Shown here piece by piece: positions 15,036 to 24,015 of a stretch of 64,000 nt of DNA. The first letter of the stretch is position 1; each line of letters starts with the position of its first letter. The notes beneath the pieces are model-generated. The model was not told where the DNA came from and ran no database searches. It saw only the letters and a list, made by a program, of their open reading frames with translations. Source of the DNA: Flavobacteriales bacterium (GTDB lineage: Bacteria; Bacteroidota; Bacteroidia; Flavobacteriales_F; PHOS-HE28); assembly GCA_016699575.1 (NCBI GenBank), contig CP064979.1:3038001-3102000 (forward strand). The letters are read 5' to 3'. Made by a program: the position numbers and the translations under genes.

Positions 15036-17480
15036 ATGGCCACAGCGAAGGCTCCCGGCAAGGGAGGCGTGATCGATGTCAACGATCTGCGCTTTTTCGC
15101 CCGTATCGTCTCGAAGAACTGGTACCTGGTGGTGCTGGCCGTGGGCCTCTCGGCCGCGCTGAGCTACCTCTACGCGTACAAGCTTCCGGAAGTGCACGGG
15201 GCCAGCACCCAGATCCTGCTCAAGGACCGGGACGTGTTCAACTACCAGAGCCAGATCTACCAGAACATCGGTTACTACGCCGCCTACGGCGACATCGTGA
15301 ACCAGAAGCGCGTGCTCACCAGCTACGACATGATCAATGAGACGCTGGACAAGCTCGATTTCGATGTGAGCTATTACATCCTGGGCCGTCTCAAAGCCAC
15401 CGAGGCCTATCACGACCTGCCCTTCGAGGTGAAAGCCAGGGTGCAGAACAAGGCACTGTTCGAAAAGCCCATCGACCTGAAGGTGGTGGATGCGGACACG
15501 TACACCATCACCTACGATGTCGGGAAGGAAGGCGCCGTGAGCCATACCCTGCCGTTCGACAAGGAGGTGGCCGCTGGCAACGACATGCTCATCAATGTGC
15601 GCCGGGTGAAACAGATCACCCGCGGCGACATTGCATCGCTTGCCGATGGCGACTACCAGTTCGTGCTGCACAGCCGGCCTTGGCTGGTGAACAAGTACAA
15701 GAACAACATGGCCATCGAGAACCTCGAGTACACCAGCATCCTGGAGATCAGGGTGGAAGATGAGGTGGCAGAGCGCGCGAAGTTGTTCCTGGACAGCCTG
15801 AGCAAGGTCTATATCGATTACACGCTCCAGAGCGAGTTCGAGATCAACGGGAACACCATGGGCTACATCGACAAGCAGCTCGATGAGGTGACCGTGATCC
15901 TGAACAAGTTCGAGGACGACCTCCAGGCGTACAAGGAAAACAAGAACATCCTGGACCTGGGCCGGGAGCAGGAACGCTACTTCGATCAGCTCGTCAACTT
16001 CGACAATTCCCGCCGACAGTACGAATTGATGATCGAGAGCCTGGACAACCTGGAAGACTACGTGCTCAACATAGGCGACGAGGAACTCCTGCCGCCCAAT
16101 TTCTACCTTCTCCAAGGTGACGAGTTCCTCAACGTGGCGGTGAGCGAGCTCTATTCCATGCAGATGAGCCGCAACCGTATGCTGCAGGATGCAACAGATG
16201 AGAACCAGGCCATCAAGAAGCTCGATGAAACGATCGGGCTGCACCGGCAGAACCTGCTCACCTACATCACCAATTCCAGGATCGCGATCAAGCAGAAGAT
16301 CGGCGATGTGACCATCCAGATCTCCGACTACGAGGGCATGATCCGCCAGGTGCCGCAGCGGCAGCGCGATATGCTCAACATCGACCGCAAGGTGCAGGTG
16401 AACGAGAAGCTCTACCTCTTCCTGTTGGAGAAGCGCGCGAACACGGTGATCGCCCGTGCCGGTATCATTCCGCAGACCAAGGTGATCGAGAAGGCCCGTG
16501 GCCTCGGGATCGTGCGGCCGGACAAGCTCAGCATCCTTTATTCGTTCATCGTTGGCGGCCTGATCCTATCGCTCATCGTGGTCTTCATCCGTGTGATGTT
16601 CTACGACCGCATCGAGAACGCCGACCAGCTCCGGTCCATGACCCCGGTACCGGTCTTCGGCGAGATCATCGCCAGCGAAAAGGCCGAGGAGAACTACGTG
16701 GTGGTGGACAGCGATCCGAAGGCGGCCATCACGGAGAGCTTCCGCACGGTGCGCACCAACTTGGAGTACCTGCCGCAAACCCCTGCGGGCAAGGTGGTGA
16801 TGGTGACAAGCTACCGGCCCAACGAGGGGAAAACCTTTTGCAGTGTGAACCTGAGCGCCATCCTGGCCAAGGCCGGCAAGAAGGTGCTGCTCCTCGAGCT
16901 CGATCTGCACAAACCGAAGGTAGCGTCGGGTCTGGGCATGAGCAGCCCCATCGGCATCAGTAACCTGATGGTGGGAAAGGCGGCCATCCCGGACGTGATC
17001 ATGCCCACGCACATCGAGAACTTCCACGTGATCCTGAGCGGTCCTACGCCGCCCAACGCCAGCGAACTGGTTTTGAGCAAGCACATGGCCGAGCTCTTCG
17101 AGTACGGCAGGCAGCACTACGATTACGTGATGATCGACACACCGCCCGTCGGCCTCATCAGCGATGCGCTGGTGATGATGAAACTCGCCGATGCCACGCT
17201 CTTCGTCGTGAACACGCGTTTCGCGAACAAGGACCACCTGAAGAGCGCCCTTGAAGTGCACCTGGCCAATCCGGTGCACAACTTCGGCTTCATCCTGAAC
17301 GGGGTGAGAATGAAGAAGAGCAAGTACTACTACAACACGAACTACGGCTACGGCTACCGCTACGCCTACGGCTATGGTTACGGTAGTGGTTACGGTTACG
17401 GATACGGCTATGGCCGCAAGCGCCGAGGCAAGAAAGAGGGCGACGAGAAGGACAACAAGAAGCCCGATACGCGCGCCTGA
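15036..17480 (+). CDS. Polysaccharide co-polymerase with C-terminal BY-kinase domain (Wzc-like)
   Basis: An 814-residue inner-membrane protein that should control chain length or export of a surface polysaccharide. A first membrane segment (WYLVVLAVGLSAALSYLYA, about 29-47) starts the Wzz domain, followed by a long coiled periplasmic stretch and a second membrane segment (LSILYSFIVGGLILSLIVVF, about 503-522). The cytoplasmic kinase has Walker A SYRPNEGKTF, a Walker A' region LLLELDLHKP with Glu where Asp is usual, and Walker B DYVMIDTPPVG. The C-terminus is a striking Tyr/Gly tract (YGYGYRYAYGYGYGSGYG) followed by a Lys/Arg-rich tail; such tyrosine clusters are autophosphorylation sites in BY-kinases. 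Confidence 0.88.
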   Translation: MATAKAPGKGGVIDVNDLRFFARIVSKNWYLVVLAVGLSAALSYLYAYKLPEVHGASTQILLKDRDVFNYQSQIYQNIGYYAAYGDIVNQKRVLTSYDMINETLDKLDFDVSYYILGRLKATEAYHDLPFEVKARVQNKALFEKPIDLKVVDADTYTITYDVGKEGAVSHTLPFDKEVAAGNDMLINVRRVKQITRGDIASLADGDYQFVLHSRPWLVNKYKNNMAIENLEYTSILEIRVEDEVAERAKLFLDSLSKVYIDYTLQSEFEINGNTMGYIDKQLDEVTVILNKFEDDLQAYKENKNILDLGREQERYFDQLVNFDNSRRQYELMIESLDNLEDYVLNIGDEELLPPNFYLLQGDEFLNVAVSELYSMQMSRNRMLQDATDENQAIKKLDETIGLHRQNLLTYITNSRIAIKQKIGDVTIQISDYEGMIRQVPQRQRDMLNIDRKVQVNEKLYLFLLEKRANTVIARAGIIPQTKVIEKARGLGIVRPDKLSILYSFIVGGLILSLIVVFIRVMFYDRIENADQLRSMTPVPVFGEIIASEKAEENYVVVDSDPKAAITESFRTVRTNLEYLPQTPAGKVVMVTSYRPNEGKTFCSVNLSAILAKAGKKVLLLELDLHKPKVASGLGMSSPIGISNLMVGKAAIPDVIMPTHIENFHVILSGPTPPNASELVLSKHMAELFEYGRQHYDYVMIDTPPVGLISDALVMMKLADATLFVVNTRFANKDHLKSALEVHLANPVHNFGFILNGVRMKKSKYYYNTNYGYGYRYAYGYGYGSGYGYGYGYGRKRRGKKEGDEKDNKKPDTRA

Positions 17481-17498
17481 GCGCGGTCCTTGTGAACG

Positions 17499-18362
17499 AT
17501 GTCGAGCACTGCCGCTGAGCGCGAAACACTGATCGGTCCGGACGGTCCTTGGTGGAAGTTGGACCTGGCCGCGCTCTGGCACTACCGCGATCTGGTGGCG
17601 CTGCTCGTGCGGCGGGACATCACAGCCGTTTACAAGCAGACCGTGCTCGGCCCGCTCTGGCATGTGATCCAGCCGCTGCTGACGAGCTTCATGTTCGCGC
17701 TCATCTTCGGCAGAGCGGCTGGTTTCGCGCCCAAGGAGATCCCCGGCATGCTGTTCTACCTGAGCGGTCTCGTGCCCTGGTTCTTCTTCGCGAACGTGGT
17801 GAACAAAACCAGCAAGACGTTCACGGCCAACGCTGCGTTGATGGGCAAGGTGTACTTCCCGAGACTGGCCGTGCCGCTCAGCGTCGCCATCAGTAACCTG
17901 GTGAGCTTCGGCATCCAGTTCCTGGCCTTTCTGGTGCTGCTGGTGGTGTACCACTTCCTGCACGTCGATGGTTTCTCATGGGCGCCTTCACCCGCATTGC
18001 TCTTGCTGCCATTGCTCGTGGTGCTCATGGGCCTGCTCGGCCTGGGCGCAGGTGTGCTTATCAGCGCGCTCACCACCAAGTACCGCGATCTGAGCTTCCT
18101 CGTCGGCTTCGGGGTGCAGTTGCTGATGTACGCGAGCCCGGTCATTTTCCCGCTCTCGCGCCTGGAGCAGTTCCCCGTCCTGCTGAAGCTCTTCAACCTG
18201 AACCCGATGACCAGCGTGATCGAAAGCACGCGTGCGGTGTTCTTCGGTCAACCCATCCCCTGGGAAGGCCTGGGTTACACATCGCTGTTCGCCGTCGTTC
18301 TGCTTTTGCTCGGTACGGCCGTGTTCAACAAGGTCGAGCGCTCCTTCGCCGATATCGTATGA
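17499..18362 (+). CDS. ABC-2 type polysaccharide export permease (Wzm/TagG-like)
   Basis: A 287-residue membrane protein with six likely segments and the ABC-2 permease opening LVALLVRRDITAVYKQTVLGPLWHVIQP, shared by Wzm and TagG proteins. Other marks are LSGLVPWFFFANVV and the conserved NPMTSVIESTRAVFF stretch near the end. With the next gene it should form an ABC exporter for a lipid-linked or otherwise finished polysaccharide. It starts 19 nt after the Wzc-like gene and overlaps the ATPase gene by ATGA, so all three are one transcript. Confidence 0.9.
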   Translation: MSSTAAERETLIGPDGPWWKLDLAALWHYRDLVALLVRRDITAVYKQTVLGPLWHVIQPLLTSFMFALIFGRAAGFAPKEIPGMLFYLSGLVPWFFFANVVNKTSKTFTANAALMGKVYFPRLAVPLSVAISNLVSFGIQFLAFLVLLVVYHFLHVDGFSWAPSPALLLLPLLVVLMGLLGLGAGVLISALTTKYRDLSFLVGFGVQLLMYASPVIFPLSRLEQFPVLLKLFNLNPMTSVIESTRAVFFGQPIPWEGLGYTSLFAVVLLLLGTAVFNKVERSFADIV

Positions 18363-19618
18363 AGCAGGGCGTGGCCATCAGCGTGCACGATGTGCACAAG
18401 CAGTACCGCTTGGGCGTGTTCGGTGGCACCACGCTGGCCGAGGACATCAAAGCGTGGTGGGCCAAGGTGCAGGGCAAACCCGACCCGCGTATCCCCATCG
18501 GTCAGGAGCACATGGCACAACGCGCCGGTGAGTACTTCCTCGCGTTGCGCGGTCTTTCGTTCGACATCAAGCAGGGCGAAGTGGTGGGTGTGATCGGGCG
18601 CAACGGCGCTGGCAAGAGCACGTTGCTGAAACTCATGTCGCGCATCACATCGCCCACGCGCGGTGCCATCCGCATCCGTGGTCGTGTGAGCAGCCTGCTC
18701 GAGGTGGGGACAGGGTTCAATCCTGAACTGACCGGACGCGAGAACATCTTCCTCAATGGTGCCATCCTCGGTCTGCGCAAGCACGAGATCGAAGCGAAGC
18801 TCGAGGACATCATCGCCTTCAGCGGCATCAAGCACCACATCGACAGCCCGGTGAAACGCTACAGCAGCGGCATGCGCGTGCGGTTGGGTTTCGCCGTGGC
18901 CGCGCACCTGGAACCCGAGGTCCTGATCATCGATGAAGTGCTGGCCGTGGGCGATGCGGAATTCCAACGCAAGTGCTTGGGGAAAATGAAGGACGTGGCC
19001 AGCAGCGGACGGACCATCCTGTTCGTGAGCCACAACATGACATCGATACGCAGCCTGTGCACGCGCGTGATCTGGCTGCAGGACGGCAAAGTGGCCATGG
19101 ACGGCCCGGCCGAAGAAGTGGTGACCGCGTATTTGCGCACCTATGCGAGCAACAATGACTCCGTGGAATGGAGCGAAGCGGATGCCCCGGGCAACGAGCA
19201 TGTACGCTTGCGTGATGTGGCTGTGGAAGACCACGGATCGGAGAGCCTGCTCACATGGCGGTCACCGTTCACCATCCGCATCGGGTTCGACAACAAGGAC
19301 ATAGCTGACGGCACGCTCAACGTCGGCATCCTGCTGTTCAACGGCGACGACGTGCTGCTGTTCTCTTCATCGCTCATGGAACGTGCGGCGGTGAGCACCG
19401 GTTTGGGCCGTAACGTGGCGCGCTGCACGGTGCCCGCTGAATTCCTCAACGTGGGGGATTACCGCGTGACGGTGATGTTCTACCACAACGGCAAACGGCT
19501 CTTCCGGAAGGACGATACGGTGGCCTTCGCGGTGCACGACACCGAACGCGAGGGCGCATGGCACGGTCGCCGCAAAGGCGTTGTGATCCCGGCATTGGAA
19601 TGGCGGCTGGAGGCGTGA
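18359..19618 (+). CDS. ABC polysaccharide exporter ATPase with C-terminal carbohydrate-binding-type domain (Wzt-like)
   Basis: A 419-residue protein. The nucleotide-binding domain has Walker A GRNGAGKSTLL, the signature YSSGMRVRLGFAVAAHL, Walker B EVLIIDEVLAVGDAEF and switch His in VSHNM. An extra ~150-residue beta-rich C-terminal domain (VRLRDVAVEDHGSESLLTW to VIPALEWRLEA) corresponds to the Wzt C-domain, which in characterised exporters recognises the modified end of the glycan chain. An insertion between the first strand and Walker A (about residues 25-60) is typical of Wzt/TagH proteins. Start overlaps the permease stop by four bases. Confidence 0.92.
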   Translation: MKQGVAISVHDVHKQYRLGVFGGTTLAEDIKAWWAKVQGKPDPRIPIGQEHMAQRAGEYFLALRGLSFDIKQGEVVGVIGRNGAGKSTLLKLMSRITSPTRGAIRIRGRVSSLLEVGTGFNPELTGRENIFLNGAILGLRKHEIEAKLEDIIAFSGIKHHIDSPVKRYSSGMRVRLGFAVAAHLEPEVLIIDEVLAVGDAEFQRKCLGKMKDVASSGRTILFVSHNMTSIRSLCTRVIWLQDGKVAMDGPAEEVVTAYLRTYASNNDSVEWSEADAPGNEHVRLRDVAVEDHGSESLLTWRSPFTIRIGFDNKDIADGTLNVGILLFNGDDVLLFSSSLMERAAVSTGLGRNVARCTVPAEFLNVGDYRVTVMFYHNGKRLFRKDDTVAFAVHDTEREGAWHGRRKGVVIPALEWRLEA

Positions 19619-20409
19619 TCGCGGGCATCGGCCGGTTGTTGCAGCCTTGGCGGCCGAAGCTGTTGCCGAGCATTGTGGTGGTGGGTGCACAGAAAGCGGG
19701 CACATCGGCACTGTTCACCATGCTCGCATCGCACCCCAAGGTGGTGCCGCCGCGGATCAAGGAGTTGGACTTCTTCGGGAACGACGAGCACTATGCAAAG
19801 GGCATTGCATGGTACAAGCGCCTGTTGCCCGCCAAGCCCTGGCAAGGCGAGGGATTCGTTACGCTCGATGCCACCCCGGGCTATTTGCCGCACCCGTTGG
19901 CGGCCCAGCGCATCAGGAACGACCTGGGCGATGTACTGATCGCCATGGTCCTGCGGGATCCGGTGAAGCGTGCCCACAGCGACTGGAACATGTTCCACCA
20001 GTTCAAGGGCCACGCCAAGTACGCGCACCTGTACGACCCGCGCTCGTTCGAGCAAGCAGTGGAGGAGGAACTGGCTGCTTCGGCGCCAAGCACGCACTAT
20101 GTGGATCGCGGCCACTACGCCGCGCAGGTGCGCCGGTACTTCGAGGTCTTCGGTCGCGAACGCGTACTCGTGTTCGGCTACCCGCAGTTCAAGCGCGACG
20201 CAGCCAGCATTTATGTCGCCATTGAGCGCGCCGCAGGGCTCCCGGCGCGCACCGCCACGCAAGCTCCCAAACGCACCAAGGCCAACGTCCGCAGCTACGA
20301 AGCGCCGCTCTCCGACAGCATGCGCCAGCGCCTTGTCGAGCACTATGGTCCGCACACCACGGAACTACGAACACTGCTCGGATATGCGCTCGATCTCGAC
20401 GAACAGTAG
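19600..20409 (+). CDS. PAPS-dependent sulfotransferase
   Basis: A 269-residue protein with the 5'-phosphosulfate loop VVVGAQKAGTSALFTML, the KELDFFG segment holding the catalytic-base region, and the 3'-phosphate motif MVLRDPVKRAHSDWNMF, as in carbohydrate (heparan-type) sulfotransferases. It transfers sulfate from PAPS to a hydroxyl or amine, here most likely on the polysaccharide exported by the adjacent ABC system. The start at 19600 overlaps the ATPase gene by 19 nt; an ATG at 19558 is also possible. No PAPS-making genes are in the window. Confidence 0.85.
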   Translation: MAAGGVIAGIGRLLQPWRPKLLPSIVVVGAQKAGTSALFTMLASHPKVVPPRIKELDFFGNDEHYAKGIAWYKRLLPAKPWQGEGFVTLDATPGYLPHPLAAQRIRNDLGDVLIAMVLRDPVKRAHSDWNMFHQFKGHAKYAHLYDPRSFEQAVEEELAASAPSTHYVDRGHYAAQVRRYFEVFGRERVLVFGYPQFKRDAASIYVAIERAAGLPARTATQAPKRTKANVRSYEAPLSDSMRQRLVEHYGPHTTELRTLLGYALDLDEQ

Positions 20410-20443
20410 CACGCACCAGCACCCAGGCTGCCCGCGATAGTCC

Positions 20444-20451
20444 TAAGTTTG
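20444..20451 (+). promoter_or_regulatory. -7 promoter element (TAAGTTTG) upstream of the aminotransferase
   Basis: TAAGTTTG is an exact match to the Bacteroidota TAnnTTTG -7 element and lies 18 nt before the aminotransferase ATG, in the 60-bp gap after the sulfotransferase gene. No TTG is found at the expected distance upstream. It suggests the aminotransferase has its own promoter. Confidence 0.4.
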
Positions 20452-20469
20452 ACGACCAACCCGACCACG

Positions 20470-21618
20470 ATGACCAACGCTCTTCAGGCCGAAACGGGCA
20501 TCACCCCGAAGCGTGCCGCCAAGTGGCCCGAGCCCATCTTCGTCACCAAGGCCTTCCTGCCTCCGCTGGAGGAATACAACGCCTTGATGAAGCAAGTTTG
20601 GGACAATGGCTGGGTGACCAACCACGGCCCCATGGTGCGCGAGTTCGAGAAGACGCTCGTGGAGCGGTTTGGCCTGCAGCATTCCGTCTATATGGTCAAC
20701 GGCACCATCGCGCTCAACATGGCCATCCGTGCGTTGGAACTGAAGGGCGAGATCATCACCACGGCGTTCACGCATCCTGTCACCACCAGCAGCATCCAAT
20801 GGGAGAACTGCGAACCGGTGTTCGTTGATGTGGAGGAAGGGGGATTCAACATCGACGCCAAGCGCATCGAAGAGCGCATCACATCGCGGACGAGTGCCAT
20901 CATGGCCACCCACGTGTACGGTCTTCCGTGCGATGTGGACGCCATCGACGCCATCGCCAAGCGCCACGGTCTGAAGGTGATCTATGACGGTGCCCATGCC
21001 TTCGGTACCACGGTGAACGGGCGCAGCATCCTGCACGCCGGCGACGTGAGCACCACCAGCTACCATGCGACCAAGGTCTTCCATACGGTGGAGGGTGGCA
21101 GCATGCACGCCGCCGATTTCGCCGTGCACGAGCGGATCCGCCTGATGCGGACCATGGGGCAGGTGGATGAGAATTTCCTGACGCCCGGCCTCAACGCCAA
21201 GACCAGTGAGATGCACGCGGCCATGGGCATAGCCAACCTGCCTTACTACGACGCCATCCTGGCCAACCGCAAGCACCAATGGCGGCGGTACCATTCGGCG
21301 CTTGAACCCCTCCCGGTGATGTTGGCCGCCATACCCGGGAGCAACGTGGAGTACAACCACAGCTACTTCCCGATCGTGTTCCGTGATGAGGAACAGTTGA
21401 TGCGCGTGCGCACCGACTTGAACACTGCGAACGTCTTTCCGCGCCGCTACTTCCGCCCCGCCACGACACTCCTGCCGTATGTGGACCGTGCAGGCGAATG
21501 CCCTGTGGCAGAACGCCTGAGCGCAAGTGTGCTCTGCCTGCCACTGTTTCATGACCTGAGCGACGAGGCCATCGACCACGTTGTGGCCAACATCGCCGAT
21601 TCGCTGGCGAAGGGTTGA
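20470..21618 (+). CDS. DegT/DnrJ/EryC1/StrS-family sugar aminotransferase
   Basis: A 382-residue PLP enzyme of the sugar aminotransferase family. The catalytic lysine is in SYHATKVFHTVEGG; DGAHAFG and HVYGLPCDVDAIDAIA are also typical, and the start WVTNHGPMVREFEKTL is a family hallmark. These enzymes make amino-sugar precursors from nucleotide keto-sugars. Its place between the polysaccharide export genes and the ribosomal operon suggests it makes a building block for that glycan. The ATG at 20470 follows a -7 element by 18 nt. Confidence 0.88.
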   Translation: MTNALQAETGITPKRAAKWPEPIFVTKAFLPPLEEYNALMKQVWDNGWVTNHGPMVREFEKTLVERFGLQHSVYMVNGTIALNMAIRALELKGEIITTAFTHPVTTSSIQWENCEPVFVDVEEGGFNIDAKRIEERITSRTSAIMATHVYGLPCDVDAIDAIAKRHGLKVIYDGAHAFGTTVNGRSILHAGDVSTTSYHATKVFHTVEGGSMHAADFAVHERIRLMRTMGQVDENFLTPGLNAKTSEMHAAMGIANLPYYDAILANRKHQWRRYHSALEPLPVMLAAIPGSNVEYNHSYFPIVFRDEEQLMRVRTDLNTANVFPRRYFRPATTLLPYVDRAGECPVAERLSASVLCLPLFHDLSDEAIDHVVANIADSLAKG

Positions 21619-21669
21619 CCTTGGTCGTCCTTTTGGGGCTGGACAGGTCAGGCAACACCGCACACCGGG

Positions 21670-21699
21670 TTGTTCATATCCCCGATCCAGCTACATTCG
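21670..21699 (+). promoter_or_regulatory. Probable promoter (TTG-N19-TACATTCG) of the rpsF-rpsR-rplI operon
   Basis: TTG at 21670-21672 is followed after 19 nt by TACATTCG at 21692-21699, close to the Bacteroidota TTTG-N19-TAnnTTTG pattern, with the rpsF ATG 25 nt further on. Position and spacing fit a ribosomal operon promoter. Confidence 0.5.
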
Positions 21700-21724
21700 C
21701 GCCCCATTCTACCAACCAGTCACT

Positions 21725-22138
21725 ATGACCAACCGGTACGAGACCATCTTCATTTTAACTCCCGTTTTGTCTGAGGACCAGACAAAGGAGGTGGTCAAGA
21801 AGTTCAAAGACCTTGTGAAAAAAGGCAGTGGTAAGGTCCACCACGAGGAGAGCTGGGGGATGCGCAAGCTCGCGTATCCCATCCAGAAGAAGTCCACGGG
21901 CTTCTACCACCTGTTCGAGTTCGAAGGCCAGTCGAGCTTCATCGACAAGCTGGAGACCGAGTACCGCCGCGATGAGCGCGTGATCCGCTTCCTGACCGTG
22001 AAGATGGACCAGCACCACGTGGCCTTCGCAGAGCGCCGACGCAACAAGGCCAAGAGCGAGCAGCCCGCAGGGGAGGCCGCTGAGAAGCCCGCCCGTGCGC
22101 CCCGCAAGAAGAAAGAGGAAACCGAGACCAACGCCTGA
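21725..22138 (+). CDS. rpsF: 30S ribosomal protein S6
   Basis: A 137-residue protein with the S6 fold pattern: RYETIFILTPVLSEDQ at the start, GMRKLAYPIQKKSTGFYHLFEF in the middle, and DERVIRFLTVKMD. S6 binds S18 on the 16S rRNA platform. The C-terminus carries an extra ~30-residue Lys/Glu/Ala tail (about 108-137), as in many Bacteroidota S6 proteins. First gene of the classic rpsF-rpsR-rplI operon, 5 nt before rpsR. Confidence 0.95.
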   Translation: MTNRYETIFILTPVLSEDQTKEVVKKFKDLVKKGSGKVHHEESWGMRKLAYPIQKKSTGFYHLFEFEGQSSFIDKLETEYRRDERVIRFLTVKMDQHHVAFAERRRNKAKSEQPAGEAAEKPARAPRKKKEETETNA

Positions 22139-22143
22139 GCACC

Positions 22144-22410
22144 ATGAGCGACAACAGCGAGATCCGTTATCTCACCCCCATCGCCATCGAGACCAAGAAG
22201 GCGAAGTACTGCCGCTTCAAGAAGCTCGGCATCAAGTACATCGATTACAAGGACAGCGACTTCCTGCTCCGTTTCGTGAACGAGCAGGGCAAACTGCTGC
22301 CCCGCCGCATCACCGGCACCAGCCTGAAGTACCAGCGCAAAGTGGGCCAGGCCGTGAAGCGTGCCCGCCACTTGGGCCTGATGCCGTACGTTGCAGACAT
22401 GATGAAGTAA
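22144..22410 (+). CDS. rpsR: 30S ribosomal protein S18
   Basis: An 88-residue basic protein with the S18 pattern: AKYCRFKKLGIKYIDYKD, then ITGTSLKYQRKVGQAVKRARHLGLMPYV. It pairs with S6 on the small subunit. The Cys-containing start is normal for many bacteria. It lies between rpsF (5-nt gap) and rplI (19-nt gap). Confidence 0.96.
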   Translation: MSDNSEIRYLTPIAIETKKAKYCRFKKLGIKYIDYKDSDFLLRFVNEQGKLLPRRITGTSLKYQRKVGQAVKRARHLGLMPYVADMMK

Positions 22411-22429
22411 CCCGCAACACGACCGACCC

Positions 22430-22876
22430 ATGGAAGTCATCCTGAAGAAAGACGTGGAGCACTTGGGCTACGCCAACGACGTGGTGAAAGTGCGCGACGG
22501 GTATGCCCGCAATTTCCTGTTGCCCCGCGGCCTGGCCGTGAGCGCAACGGAGAGCGAGAAGAAGCAGCTGGCCGAAACGATGAAGCAGCGTGCCCACAAG
22601 GAAGCCAAGATCAAGGCGGAAGCCGAGAAGATGGCCGACGGGCTCGCAGCCAAGACCCTGAAGATCGGCGCCAAGGCCGGCGAGAAGGGCAAGATCTTCG
22701 GCAGCGTGAACACCATCCAGATCGCTGACGCCATCCGCGCGCTCGGCTTCGAGGTGGACCGCAAGAGCATCAAGCTCAAGGGCGATATGATCAAGACCCT
22801 CGGCAAGTACGAGGCTGAGGTCGCCTTCCACCGCGAGGTGGTGCGCACCATCCCCTTCGAGGTGGTGGAGGAGTGA
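22430..22876 (+). CDS. rplI: 50S ribosomal protein L9
   Basis: A 148-residue protein with the L9 N-terminal signature VILKKDVEHLGYANDVVKVRDGYARNFLLPRGLA, a long connecting helix rich in Lys, Glu and Ala, and a C-terminal domain beginning GKIFGSVNTIQIADAI. It binds 23S rRNA. It ends the operon and is followed 22 nt later by a terminator hairpin. Confidence 0.96.
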   Translation: MEVILKKDVEHLGYANDVVKVRDGYARNFLLPRGLAVSATESEKKQLAETMKQRAHKEAKIKAEAEKMADGLAAKTLKIGAKAGEKGKIFGSVNTIQIADAIRALGFEVDRKSIKLKGDMIKTLGKYEAEVAFHREVVRTIPFEVVEE

Positions 22877-22898
22877 TCGCAGAACGCAATTACTTGGA

Positions 22899-22926
22899 AG
22901 GGCTGCCACGAGGCGGCCCTTCTTCG
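22899..22926. terminator. Bidirectional terminator between rplI and the bestrophin-like gene
   Basis: A 9-bp stem (AGGGCTGCC with GGCGGCCCT, one G-T pair) with a 4-nt loop lies at 22899-22920, followed by TTCTTC. The genes on either side converge, so it can serve both. Confidence 0.7.
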
Positions 22927-22939
22927 TTGGCGTGTTTCC

Positions 22940-23959
22940 TCACATGAGGATGTTGTTCACCGGTGCCAGCGGTTTGGGCACATCCTTCTCGCCGAGCATC
23001 TCGCGCAGGTCGATCTCGATGGTGCGTGTGATGGCCGTGATGGGCACGTCGTTGGCACCGCCCTCGAAGGGATTCTCACTGGCTTCGCCGATCTTCTCCA
23101 TCATGTTGAAGACCCAGGCCACCAGCGCACTGAACGGGATGGTGAGCCACACGAACCCATCGCCCACTTTGGCGAATTCGTTCAGCATACCGAAGGGTAC
23201 CAGATTGGTGAAGAGCCTGGTGAACATGAGGTTGAGCGTGCCGTACTGCTTGGGGTAGGGGAAGTTCTTGATGCGTTCGCACTTGCCCTGCTGCGTGTAG
23301 AGGTCAACGAGGAGCTTCTCCAGTTCCATGTGGCGGAAGTCCTCGATCAGGCCGCGGTCCAGGAGTTCACGCAGATCGCGTGATTGCTCGGCAATGAGCT
23401 GGGTGGCCCGGTTGCTTTTGGCGAGGACCCTCGCTTGCTCATCTGCTGTGATCAGCCCGCTGAGCGCATCCTCCAGTTTGTTCTCCACTTCGTCGATGGT
23501 GTACCACTTGCGGTATTCGCGGTTGTACGATTTGACCAAATGCTCCCAAACCCGGGGTTGCCGAAGCTGGAAGCGCAACGCATGCAACCAGGCCAGGTGC
23601 CGATGGATGAGCCGCGTGTGGATGCGCTGCAGTTCCGCCTCGCTTACCGACGCTCCCGCGTGCTTGGCGGTAATGAAGTCCACTACCATGATACCCCAGC
23701 TCCTGCTGGTGTTGACAATGGCACCGTAGATCTGGCGGGCCTCCCACAAACGATCATAGCAGGCATTGTTCTTGAAGCCGGTGAGAAAGGCCACCGCAGT
23801 GCCCACCAAGGCGATGGGTACCCACGGCAGGGTGAGCCACTTCAGGCCGGCCACTTCGTACAGCACCGTGGGTACGATGGCCAGGAGGAGGAACCAGTAG
23901 ATGTCGCGGCGTGTCCAATACAGGACTTCGCGTGTCGTGAACCGTCGTCCGGCGTGCAT
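22940..23959 (-). CDS. Bestrophin-family anion channel-like protein
   Basis: A 339-residue protein with the bacterial bestrophin (UPF0187) pattern: an N-terminal membrane pair (DIYWFLLLAIVPTVLYE and LPWVPIALVGTAVAFLTGF), the conserved FKNNACYDRLWEARQIYGAIVN segment, and a C-terminal pair near FTRLFTNLVPFGMLNEF and LTIPFSALVAWVF. The ENPFEGGANDVPI stretch near the end is typical of the cytoplasmic gate region. These form pentameric ion channels; anion or cation preference varies. It stands alone, converging on rplI. Confidence 0.88.
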   Translation of the reverse strand: MHAGRRFTTREVLYWTRRDIYWFLLLAIVPTVLYEVAGLKWLTLPWVPIALVGTAVAFLTGFKNNACYDRLWEARQIYGAIVNTSRSWGIMVVDFITAKHAGASVSEAELQRIHTRLIHRHLAWLHALRFQLRQPRVWEHLVKSYNREYRKWYTIDEVENKLEDALSGLITADEQARVLAKSNRATQLIAEQSRDLRELLDRGLIEDFRHMELEKLLVDLYTQQGKCERIKNFPYPKQYGTLNLMFTRLFTNLVPFGMLNEFAKVGDGFVWLTIPFSALVAWVFNMMEKIGEASENPFEGGANDVPITAITRTIEIDLREMLGEKDVPKPLAPVNNILM

Positions 23960-24015
23960 GTGCTCTGTTGATCCCGTTGGTAGGCAACGAACATAGGAGG
24001 CGTTCCGATCAGTCC

